From: Xylanibacter ruminicola
Lineage (GTDB): Bacteria > Bacteroidota > Bacteroidia > Bacteroidales > Bacteroidaceae
Direction of reading: 5' to 3'
Assembly (NCBI RefSeq): GCF_900142525.1
Contig: NZ_FRBD01000003.1
Coordinates: 62,001-126,000 of the forward strand
DNA: 64,000 nt
Positions 41,716 through 49,931 of the stretch are shown piece by piece (position 1 is the first letter of the stretch; each line of letters opens with the position of its first letter). The notes beneath the pieces are model-generated. The model was not told the origin of the DNA. It saw only the letters and a list, made by a program, of their open reading frames with translations, and searched no databases. A program made the position numbers and the translations under genes.

Positions 41716-43851
41716 TTATATCTTTGTCCATTGTGCTTTAAGAAGCGTGTTAAATATTGATATAGACCTATCTGATATCGATCCGCCTGGACTCGTTTTC
41801 AAGTATTCTGGGTCACAGACCACAATTAGCTTGTGCCTTGCTCGGCTTATAGCAACATTTAAAAGCTGTTCACCTTGTTCATTTGCATAGATCTTCCCAA
41901 AGTACGGCTTGCCTTTTTCAAACTTAGAGCAGTCAACCATGTCAAATATGATGACATCACTCTCAGATCCTTGAAAAGTATGAACGGTACCGATTTTTAC
42001 CCTATCTTGGAAATCTGTACTATACTCCCGTTTCGAGAAAAGCGCTTTTAATAAAGAAACCTGACCTGTATATGGCGTAATAACGCCTATACTAAATGTA
42101 TCCTCCTCATGTTCATTATATAAGTCAAGAAGATGCATGACAGCCTCCGAGTTTGCAAAATTCTGCCTTGTGCCTCCTTTAGTAAATCTTACCATTCCTT
42201 CTGTAACACTGCACATTCCAACAACACATTCACTGTATGGAGGGCGAGCCACGATAGAATTATATTTCGGGTTGTCAGTCATTAAGTGCCCTCCATAGAA
42301 AGGTTTATTGATGATTTCTACGAGTTTGGGATGAGAGCGTCTCTGATTTAAAAGTGGGCGAAGAGCAGGATGATTTGTGTGATTTATATCTATACCACAC
42401 AATTTAAAGACATTGTTTTTAAGAACAGGGATTCCTGCAACAGTAATCGGTGATAACTGTTGGAAGTCGCCTACAAGAATAATTCGTTTCGATACATTTC
42501 TTGCAAGAGCGATTAACTGAGGCATCGCCAACATACTAGCTTCGTCAACTATCAAATTGTCAAACAAGCCATCTTTGAGTCTCGGATTGATCACAAAATT
42601 TGAAATGGTTGAGAAAACAACCTTAACTTGATTGATTAGATAGTCCGTATGTTCCTTCAGTTCTTCTCGAGCATCTTTCAGCTGTGCTTTTATTTCAATC
42701 GCTTCATTTGAAAATTGCTGATTTGTCGTTCGATACCCTTCGAGTTTTTTGTTGTAGAGTTTAATCATCAAGCGTATCTTGCTCGATACGGCATCGTCAG
42801 GAAACAAGAAATCAGTTCTTAATAGCAATTCATCTTGTGTGCGACCAGCTCGGTAGAACTCACCCCTTTTCATTTCTGGTTCCTCTACAGTTATATTTTT
42901 GACAACCTTACTTAATAGTTGGTCTACTGCAACATTTGACAAGCAACAAACTGCCGTACGTTCTCCTGGCATACTATGAAGCGCCATAATAATTGCGGCA
43001 AGAGTGTATGATTTTCCCGTTCCTGGAGGCCCCCAGATAAAAGTAATGTCTTTATCTAAAGATGCCTTAAATGCAGAGAATTGTGATTTGTCCTTAACAA
43101 AGTATTTTTCTAAATAGGAAGGATAAGGTGGATGTTTAATGTCTTTAAGTTTATCTGTAGAGCCTTCAAGAAATTTATAAAGCGGATACGACTTGTTTAT
43201 GTTGTATTCAGAGAGTTCTTCCAATAGTTTCTTTAGTGCGATGGTATTCATCGTCGCGTCAGAAATCACACGACAGTCAGATGTTACAAAAATAAGTCTG
43301 GTAGAACTAAAGAATAAAATGGCATTAGCATAATCAAACTCAACCACCTCACAGCTATAAGGTGCCTCTTTAGTCAAGAAAATAAAAGAGACTCCATCGG
43401 TAAAATGTGGGTCTTCACCTTCATCTACGATTAGTTGAGCTTTATAAATATATTGACCCTCCTGTGTGGAAATTCTGTCACATGAAGAAACTTTGTATCT
43501 CTTTTGGTTCCTCGGATCCTTTTGTGCAGTACATTCAGCATCCAATGCACGGCTCATTAGTTCAAAAAGATTTAATTCTTCATCCTCACCAAACAGGTAT
43601 GGAAAGTTTTCTCTTATTTTTTCTTCCTCAAAAGAATACTGTAAATCCTGACTAAAGTAATAAGAGTAGTCGTGTTTTACCTTACTCATTAGTTCGCTAC
43701 GCATGTATGATTTCTTTTCATAATCAAAAATGAGCGCAGCCCAGGCGGCATGAGTATTCGTTTCATTCATCATGCCAAGCGACATCACCTTCCTTACACT
43801 ATATTCAAATAGTGCAAGAGTATTATCGTTTAAAGGAGGATTTATATACAT
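41716..43851 (-). CDS. Upf1/Dna2-like SF1 helicase
   Basis: 711 aa. Walker A IWGPPGTGKSYTLAA near residue 274, Walker B NLIVDEASMLAMPQ near 433, LVGDFQQLSP near 460, then TVHTFQGSESDVIIFD near 620 and LLNVAISRARHKLIVV near 660. That is the full motif set of SF1B Upf1-like helicases. The N-terminal 260 residues are beta-rich and include a segment like a 1B/OB domain. No nuclease domain is fused. It follows the HelD-like gene by 11 bp. Several known defence systems use this helicase type; this arrangement I do not know. Confidence 0.85.
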   Translation of the reverse strand: MYINPPLNDNTLALFEYSVRKVMSLGMMNETNTHAAWAALIFDYEKKSYMRSELMSKVKHDYSYYFSQDLQYSFEEEKIRENFPYLFGEDEELNLFELMSRALDAECTAQKDPRNQKRYKVSSCDRISTQEGQYIYKAQLIVDEGEDPHFTDGVSFIFLTKEAPYSCEVVEFDYANAILFFSSTRLIFVTSDCRVISDATMNTIALKKLLEELSEYNINKSYPLYKFLEGSTDKLKDIKHPPYPSYLEKYFVKDKSQFSAFKASLDKDITFIWGPPGTGKSYTLAAIIMALHSMPGERTAVCCLSNVAVDQLLSKVVKNITVEEPEMKRGEFYRAGRTQDELLLRTDFLFPDDAVSSKIRLMIKLYNKKLEGYRTTNQQFSNEAIEIKAQLKDAREELKEHTDYLINQVKVVFSTISNFVINPRLKDGLFDNLIVDEASMLAMPQLIALARNVSKRIILVGDFQQLSPITVAGIPVLKNNVFKLCGIDINHTNHPALRPLLNQRRSHPKLVEIINKPFYGGHLMTDNPKYNSIVARPPYSECVVGMCSVTEGMVRFTKGGTRQNFANSEAVMHLLDLYNEHEEDTFSIGVITPYTGQVSLLKALFSKREYSTDFQDRVKIGTVHTFQGSESDVIIFDMVDCSKFEKGKPYFGKIYANEQGEQLLNVAISRARHKLIVVCDPEYLKTSPGGSISDRSISIFNTLLKAQWTKI

Positions 43852-43862
43852 GACAGAATGTT

Positions 43863-46800
43863 TTAAATCTTAAACCAGTCTTTGTTCTTAACAAAGTATT
43901 TGCTAATTTCCTCTTTCTCCTGTACCATCGTAACACCGAGGAAGAAAGCAGCACGCGAAACGCCCACATATATGTAGCGTTTAAGGATATCGTCATTGTT
44001 AAACTTGTCAATATTATGGAAAAACACAACGTCGAATTCCATACCTTTGACAACGTCTATAGGATAAACACATATATGTTTATCCGATACGGTTTCTTTG
44101 TCTGTTCCATCAAGTACCTTAATTTTCTTGGTTTTAAAAAATTCGGTATCTTGTAGTCTCTCCATAAATCGAGGGATATATCCTTTATCGGTTACAAAGA
44201 TGGCTATAGAAGGGAGATTATCACCATAAGCGCGGAACACCTCTGCTATTCTTTCAGAAATCCATGTGATTTTTTCACTTTCATCTTCGTCAACATATAT
44301 AAGAGGTGCGGGGACTTTTTTAGATGTCATAAAAGCCTTATAGTTTGGCGTTTCTCCAAGAGAATCTATACAGAGTTTTTTTGCCACTTCAAGAACCTTA
44401 GTACTTTGGCGGTAAGATTTCACCATTTCAAAAGGTACAGGGTTGGGGACTACGTTTTCCAACTCTTCCCACGTTTTAATGCCGCAGTCTGTAATTCGTT
44501 GCATTCTATCGCCGCAAAGAGTCAACGAGTTAAATTCAATTTTCAAAAGAGATTGCATAGCATAGATTTCGCATATACTGAAGTCGGTCGCTTCATCAAC
44601 ACCAATGATGGGACGTGCTGCCTCTTCGTATGCGTCAACATAAACATGGGAGATTTGTTTGTTTGTTGATATCTTTATTTGTTTAACCAATGTGTTTATA
44701 AAGCCAAGTAGAAGAGACTGCTCCTGAAAGTGCAGTTCTCTGCCCTGCTTGTTCTGAATAAGATCTCTTAACAACGGAAGGTTACAACCTTCAACTTTGG
44801 ACTTATTCAGGTATGCACGAAATTTTTTATATCTGGTAGGAATGCCATTCAACATAATTGCACGTATTCCCCTTGTATATTGAGCAAACTGCTCAAATAT
44901 CATAAGTTCACCGATTTTCTTAATTTCAGCATCAAATTGATTCCCAATTATGGGAAGAAGAACATCTGCTATTAAAGCCTGTTCGTCTGACAACTTTTTC
45001 CCTTCGTTTACTTTAGTATAACAATATGCTTTGAGCCATTTCTGTATTGGGAGAGACATTTCATGCGGCTTCGGTTTATTACCAAGCAATGGCTTTATTA
45101 CCTTTTGAATTGCGCTTCTAATAATTCCGGAGTCCTCAGTCTCTTCTTCTTCCTCCATGTATGTGAAATCGTCATCATCTTCTTTGGCTGCATCCAGTAC
45201 ATCATCAGAAGTCAAATCAAAGAATATTTTAAGTTCATTTTTCGCTTTGCTATCCTGATCAATTAAAGAACATATCTTTTCAGCAAGTTCGCCTATAGTG
45301 TTATTACGTTCGTTAAGCAGTTTCTTGCAGTCATTGCCATATACAGACTCTAAAGAGTTAAAAAGAATAACAAAGTGGTTCAGTTCAAATTCTGTAGCAC
45401 TATCAAATCGATTCTTGATATTTTGTGCGATTGCCGTCCATTCGTATATTACACCATCTGTATTTAGCTGCGGAAGCTCATATTTCACGTTTCGCCATTG
45501 GTCCAAATAAAAGTCGGTAAATGCTTTTACGACATTGAAACCTTGGTAAAAGAGAGTTTCTGTAGAATAACATACTTTGAATGGTGCCTTACTATAGCTT
45601 GTTTCTAATAAGTTATAGTCTTCCTGAAGTATCATCCGGCAGTAGTCTGTCCAATTCCTTACTTTTTCAGATACATGGGTAAGGCCTTCCTTTTCCATAG
45701 CATCTGCAAGGTAGTCTTTTAGCAAAACAGATGGTGAGAAAAACATCCAATCGCGATGGTTTTTTATAGCCTCACGTAATTGTTTTCTTTGATGAGATGA
45801 TAACTTGTATTTATTTATTCTGTTTTTTTCATCTTCATCAATAGCAAAAATATCAGTCAGATAAGCCAGCCTATGAATCATTGTTGTTGTTTTACCTGTT
45901 CCTGGACCTCCCTGTATAACAACTGTTTTACCATCATATAGATGCTTTTCCATGATGCCAGTCTGTATCGGGTCAACAACATAACTATAACGCATCTCAC
46001 CCTGCTTGCGGATGTATATGGTTATGTTCTTCAAATCTTCTTGCTGTTCTGTCAGGATTCTATATTCCTTTTGTAATTCGGCAATAGAAGCATTGTTCTT
46101 GCTTTGTTCGGAGCGAGAAGTATTACCTTTCTTCTTCTCTTCGAGGTCATTTAAACGAGCTTCTATTTCTCTTATAGTTTGCTGGTTTTTCCTTAAGGAG
46201 TATAGGAATTCGGTTAAATTCCTGTACTGGTATGTGAGTTTGTCACCTGCGATTGAAATAGTATGATTTTGAATGTTAGACTGATTTTCCAGAAGAACCG
46301 TGTGTGACTCCAGCCTTTTGATTTTGTTTATAGTAGCATAATCAAAGGATGTGCCAACTTCACTTTTCTGCATTCTAATCGCAACGTCAGAATACTTAGG
46401 AACAAATCGACCATAACCATTAAGAGATGACAATTCCCTAGGCGCATACAATCTGCTCGTAAACCAAAAGTTATTTGGTTTTCCGTCATATATACAATGT
46501 ACTCGTGCAATAGCGAAAATGCCTACCTTATTCCTTGCTGTTTCACATGCTTCTAATTCTTCAACGATTTCTATAAGGGTTTCCTTTTCCTTACTTAGTG
46601 ATGTTGTAGATGGCACAGACTCAGATTTCTTAGATTGCTCAGTAGTTGTAGAAGATATGCTCCAGCTTCCTGTACTCTGAGGAACAGATGTTTCTTTCTT
46701 CTTTGGTTCTTCAGGTTTTGGCCTATATGATTCTGCAGCTGCTCTCTGTTCTAGAGATATTTTGTCAACGGCTGATGCACTGTTCATAATAGCAATCGCT

Positions 46801-47273
46801 TTACTAACATCAAATTGGAGGCTACTCACTCCTTTGTTTTTCTGTAAACGAGGGCCTTCTGGGACATAACTATGTCCTATAGGCGTGTGCTTTATTTTAC
46901 CTTGTCTATATACGCTTTCTGGTGCAGCGGGTCTGCGAACGGGAACAGCTGGACGTGGTGTATATGTTTCTTTAGCTGGTTTTCTTTCAGGATTGGCTTT
47001 CGCTTTTTTGTCATCAGATTCTTTTTGGCTTGCCTTCTTTTTCTTCTTTTTCTCAATCGCTTCTATATTAAACAAAACGTTAGATAGTGTACGACCAGTT
47101 CTAATGCAATACGTATTTCTTAAATTTGTGTCCGTAAGAAATTTAAATATTGCTATGTCTATATAAGTGGTAATGACTGTATGCCTTCTACTCATTAATT
47201 TGAATAAGGCATCCAGCTTTTCCTTGCTGTTAATAGGAAGAATTTCTTTTAGTTCTTGATTGAAGTTAGACAT
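43863..47273 (-). CDS. Large UvrD/HelD-like SF1 helicase
   Basis: 1136 aa. Residues 85-240 are low-complexity, Lys/Pro/Ser-rich and basic, probably disordered. A charged helical stretch follows (about 370-430, IREIEARLNDLEEKKKG). Walker A VIQGGPGTGKTTTM near 454; the Walker B-like VDEATDFS near 890; GDRMQRITD near 917; and YVGVSRAAFFLGVTM at the end. The phrase VVDPIQTGIMEKHLYDGKTVVIQGGPGTGKT-type resembles HelD (UvrD-family proteins that bind RNA polymerase), though the N-terminal domain differs. May strip or unwind nucleic acid. It lies 8 bp after the small 73-aa gene. Confidence 0.8.
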   Translation of the reverse strand: MSNFNQELKEILPINSKEKLDALFKLMSRRHTVITTYIDIAIFKFLTDTNLRNTYCIRTGRTLSNVLFNIEAIEKKKKKKASQKESDDKKAKANPERKPAKETYTPRPAVPVRRPAAPESVYRQGKIKHTPIGHSYVPEGPRLQKNKGVSSLQFDVSKAIAIMNSASAVDKISLEQRAAAESYRPKPEEPKKKETSVPQSTGSWSISSTTTEQSKKSESVPSTTSLSKEKETLIEIVEELEACETARNKVGIFAIARVHCIYDGKPNNFWFTSRLYAPRELSSLNGYGRFVPKYSDVAIRMQKSEVGTSFDYATINKIKRLESHTVLLENQSNIQNHTISIAGDKLTYQYRNLTEFLYSLRKNQQTIREIEARLNDLEEKKKGNTSRSEQSKNNASIAELQKEYRILTEQQEDLKNITIYIRKQGEMRYSYVVDPIQTGIMEKHLYDGKTVVIQGGPGTGKTTTMIHRLAYLTDIFAIDEDEKNRINKYKLSSHQRKQLREAIKNHRDWMFFSPSVLLKDYLADAMEKEGLTHVSEKVRNWTDYCRMILQEDYNLLETSYSKAPFKVCYSTETLFYQGFNVVKAFTDFYLDQWRNVKYELPQLNTDGVIYEWTAIAQNIKNRFDSATEFELNHFVILFNSLESVYGNDCKKLLNERNNTIGELAEKICSLIDQDSKAKNELKIFFDLTSDDVLDAAKEDDDDFTYMEEEEETEDSGIIRSAIQKVIKPLLGNKPKPHEMSLPIQKWLKAYCYTKVNEGKKLSDEQALIADVLLPIIGNQFDAEIKKIGELMIFEQFAQYTRGIRAIMLNGIPTRYKKFRAYLNKSKVEGCNLPLLRDLIQNKQGRELHFQEQSLLLGFINTLVKQIKISTNKQISHVYVDAYEEAARPIIGVDEATDFSICEIYAMQSLLKIEFNSLTLCGDRMQRITDCGIKTWEELENVVPNPVPFEMVKSYRQSTKVLEVAKKLCIDSLGETPNYKAFMTSKKVPAPLIYVDEDESEKITWISERIAEVFRAYGDNLPSIAIFVTDKGYIPRFMERLQDTEFFKTKKIKVLDGTDKETVSDKHICVYPIDVVKGMEFDVVFFHNIDKFNNDDILKRYIYVGVSRAAFFLGVTMVQEKEEISKYFVKNKDWFKI

Positions 47274-47281
47274 ATATAAAG

Positions 47282-47503
47282 TTATTCATATCCACCATTT
47301 TCATAATAGGAATCATGATCATCTTCTGCGTCATACAACGCAGTGTCAGAATCTCCTGTAAAGTGGTGACGATCCTCGTCAAAAGTGTCCTCATCATACA
47401 AATTCCCCCAGTAGTTCCTACGGGGACGATGCCTTGTAGGATGCCCATCAGGAACAGGGTATGAAGAACTGCTAATATTTCTTTTCTTTTTCATAATTAC
47501 CAA
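47282..47503 (-). CDS. Small acidic-tailed protein, 73 aa
   Basis: Basic N-terminus (MKKKRNISSSSYPVPDG, then HRPRRN) and an acidic tail rich in Asp, Glu, Tyr and Gly (DTALYDAEDDHDSYYENGGYE). No fold is recognised; likely disordered. Start may be at the second Met (47494). Overlaps the preceding gene by 7 bp and lies 8 bp before the HelD-like gene. The tail is like that of the zinc-ribbon protein at 41472. Confidence 0.5.
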   Translation of the reverse strand: MVIMKKKRNISSSSYPVPDGHPTRHRPRRNYWGNLYDEDTFDEDRHHFTGDSDTALYDAEDDHDSYYENGGYE

Positions 47504-47817
47504 TCTGAAAGACCATATTCATATTTCTCGGTTGAATTTGCCGCCTCATATTTTTGCGCTCTTGCAGACCTGCTCATCATATCCAACGGATCTTGCAGAT
47601 TATCCAACCTCTTTTTTACGCTTTCGTCCATTTTGTATTTTTTCTGAACTTGTTTTACCGTTACAGGTTTACTTACTTTCTTAGGAGGACGATGCCTTTT
47701 CTCAGTACCCCCATCTATCTGACCAGGAATGATACGAATAGCCCTGGAACTTCGTCCATAAAGCAAAGCATGGCCCTGAACTCCTCTGTGCTTCTTCCTC
47801 TGTTTCATCGCTGTCAA
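47497..47817 (-). CDS. Small basic protein, 106 aa
   Basis: Highly basic N-terminal 60 residues (MKQRKKHRGV, EKRHRPPKKVSKPVTVKQVQKKYKM) and a helical segment ending in STEKYEYGLSDW. Probably binds nucleic acid; no family recognised. It follows the last BREX gene by 28 bp and overlaps the 73-aa gene by 7 bp. It may start at MKQRKKH three residues on. Position between BREX and the helicases suggests it belongs to the accessory block. Confidence 0.5.
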   Translation of the reverse strand: MTAMKQRKKHRGVQGHALLYGRSSRAIRIIPGQIDGGTEKRHRPPKKVSKPVTVKQVQKKYKMDESVKKRLDNLQDPLDMMSRSARAQKYEAANSTEKYEYGLSDW

Positions 47818-47845
47818 CTTATTATAAGAATGGATTTGAGATTAT

Positions 47846-48457
47846 CTATTCTAAGAAGCAAAAATAGCTGTGGTCACCATAATCCAATTCTTCATTGAGA
47901 AGTGGGTTGTTGATGAAAAAAGACTTTCGGTAGAAGTCCTTGCAGGCAGTGGCTCTAAACTCTAAATCAGCTTTTTCATATATTCCGTCTTGTGGACGGA
48001 GAATCAGACCAGCTTCTATAAGCATGGGGAGAATGCAATAGAGTCCATTTGGTGTGGCGCGGTTGCTGCCATACTTGGCAGACATTCTGCCAACTATAAC
48101 CTGAGTATTAACCTGCTTTTGGATATTGAAGAACTTACCAAGCAAAGCTGTGGTGTCATATCCAAAGGGGTATGCAGAGTTAATAATAGCAGCATATACA
48201 ACTGCCCTGTCTCCTTTAAAGTGAATTGCCTCATTGAACTCTTTCACATGCTCCTGAATATAAGGGAATAAAGGATTCTTGATAGTAAGCCTGTTCAGAA
48301 TCGTCACACATTTCTTGATGCGATTCTGCCCTTCATATTCTCCAGCGGCCAAAGAAAGGGCAAGGTCGGTATTGTATTTAGCGTCCAAAGCTGCTTTCAT
48401 CGCCATTTCGAGCATAGAAATACTTATACGTTGATTTATTAATATTTTATTCTCCAT
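47846..48457 (-). CDS. BREX locus 203-aa protein (BrxA position)
   Basis: 203 aa, no signal peptide. Helical throughout; AIIMNSAYPFGYDTTALLGKFFNIQKQV-type segment in the middle. I cannot confirm that it is a BrxA-family (DUF1819) protein by sequence; the size and its place after pglZ match. Starts 11 bp inside the end of pglZ (overlap), so translation is coupled. In BREX-3 systems brxA is the last gene and binds DNA. Confidence 0.5.
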   Translation of the reverse strand: MENKILINQRISISMLEMAMKAALDAKYNTDLALSLAAGEYEGQNRIKKCVTILNRLTIKNPLFPYIQEHVKEFNEAIHFKGDRAVVYAAIINSAYPFGYDTTALLGKFFNIQKQVNTQVIVGRMSAKYGSNRATPNGLYCILPMLIEAGLILRPQDGIYEKADLEFRATACKDFYRKSFFINNPLLNEELDYGDHSYFCFLE

Positions 48458-49931
48458 ATTTCTTGTTTTCTATTGTAATAAAAGGAATGACCATCTCCAT
48501 AAAGTGCGCACCTCCATGAGTAATTTCTTCCTTTGGTTTGAAAGATTGGGTATTCCTCCATACAAGCCAATTGTCTCTTATTAGCCAATTCGTCTGGTCA
48601 TCAGGATGCATCTCGACAAAGGCATTTAGATAAGTCTCTTTGTCAAAACGCAAGTAACGCTCTCCACGGCTGACATCACTGTCTTTTTCCTTTACGATGA
48701 AAGTCTTATCTTGTTGCGTGAGAGACCAACCATCATGGGAAGAGATATTCCCATGATCAGTCACAATGTAGATGTAGTAACCCTCTTCATAAAGACGTTT
48801 TATCCGTGGAAGGATTCTTTCTACCCAATTTTCGGTGATACTATACAGATCCTTAGTATATCGACATGCATGAGCTGTGTGGTCCAAGTTGACATCAACC
48901 AAGGCAACACGCTGTTGATAAATAAACTCGGGAACTTCTTTTTCGTATAGGTACAAAGCGCTATCTCCAATTAACTGCTTGGAACCTCTATCATGCGAGG
49001 TCCAATATTTATTCCATAATTTCTCTTCTGAACCAGGACCTTGATTATAGTCATTCTCAGGGAAATCACCACGAAAGATAGCCTGCCTTGATAGTTCTGT
49101 CACAGAGGGCATCCATGCGAACGTAATATCATCTTTTGGTGACAAGCCTTCTTCACGTAGACGTTTACCAAGCATCGAGTACTGCCAATAACTAAGACAG
49201 TCAACTACAACTAATGCGACCATTTCATTTCGCTCATGCTTGTCGCAAAGATATGGTAATATCTTGGAAACGACCTTGGGCTTACCAAATGCTGATGAAG
49301 TTTGGGTGTTGAAGTAATTCTCGTCTACGAAACGTTGGAAATCAGCATTGATTTCGTTCAATGCGGGTTCAATTTCCTTGTAAGCATTCTGCATGATGGC
49401 CTTTATGACTAAATCACTTATCTGTTCCATAGTGCTAACAGAGGTCCAATCACGAGGAATTTCCAATAACTGTTGTTTTAGTTCTGAAGCATCAGCTCCC
49501 AACTTCTCTTTCTGCGCATTTATTATATCTATGGTCTCTCTTGGCCCAAGATTACGCAATGTACGTTTCTCAAAAAGGATGCTTAATAATGGAAAGGATG
49601 GATGTGCCTCTATCAGTGTGGGTATGTCATAACACGAGAACAAATCCGTCAATTTGAAATCGGTCACATAGCATTTTCGCATGATATCTGGCATCAGCAT
49701 TTGCCCTGTACCAAGCAGATAACAATAATGTTGACCATCATCATTCTTGTGCAATTCGTAATGGAAGCGTAATTCAATATTACTTCCAGTGACAAATTTA
49801 ACACCAGATTCTTCACTCAAACGGGAATATATATCTTCTCGCATGAGCAGGCTGTCGGCATAGCGAATAATGCTGATACTGACATTCTCTTGTATTATGT
49901 TATGAACTATATTGCTAACCAAACTATCCAT
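48447..49931 (-). CDS. pglZ: PglZ-domain protein
   Basis: 494 aa. Alkaline-phosphatase-superfamily metal motifs: VALVVVDCLSYWQY near residue 240 (Asp) and IYIVTDHGNISSHDGW near 388 (Asp-His). Between them, DVNLDHTAHACRYTKDLY matches the PglZ core. It is short for PglZ proteins of 650-900 aa, lacking much of the N-terminal region. It is the hallmark protein of BREX. Its start overlaps the helicase end by 8 bp. Confidence 0.85.
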   Translation of the reverse strand: MDSLVSNIVHNIIQENVSISIIRYADSLLMREDIYSRLSEESGVKFVTGSNIELRFHYELHKNDDGQHYCYLLGTGQMLMPDIMRKCYVTDFKLTDLFSCYDIPTLIEAHPSFPLLSILFEKRTLRNLGPRETIDIINAQKEKLGADASELKQQLLEIPRDWTSVSTMEQISDLVIKAIMQNAYKEIEPALNEINADFQRFVDENYFNTQTSSAFGKPKVVSKILPYLCDKHERNEMVALVVVDCLSYWQYSMLGKRLREEGLSPKDDITFAWMPSVTELSRQAIFRGDFPENDYNQGPGSEEKLWNKYWTSHDRGSKQLIGDSALYLYEKEVPEFIYQQRVALVDVNLDHTAHACRYTKDLYSITENWVERILPRIKRLYEEGYYIYIVTDHGNISSHDGWSLTQQDKTFIVKEKDSDVSRGERYLRFDKETYLNAFVEMHPDDQTNWLIRDNWLVWRNTQSFKPKEEITHGGAHFMEMVIPFITIENKKYGE

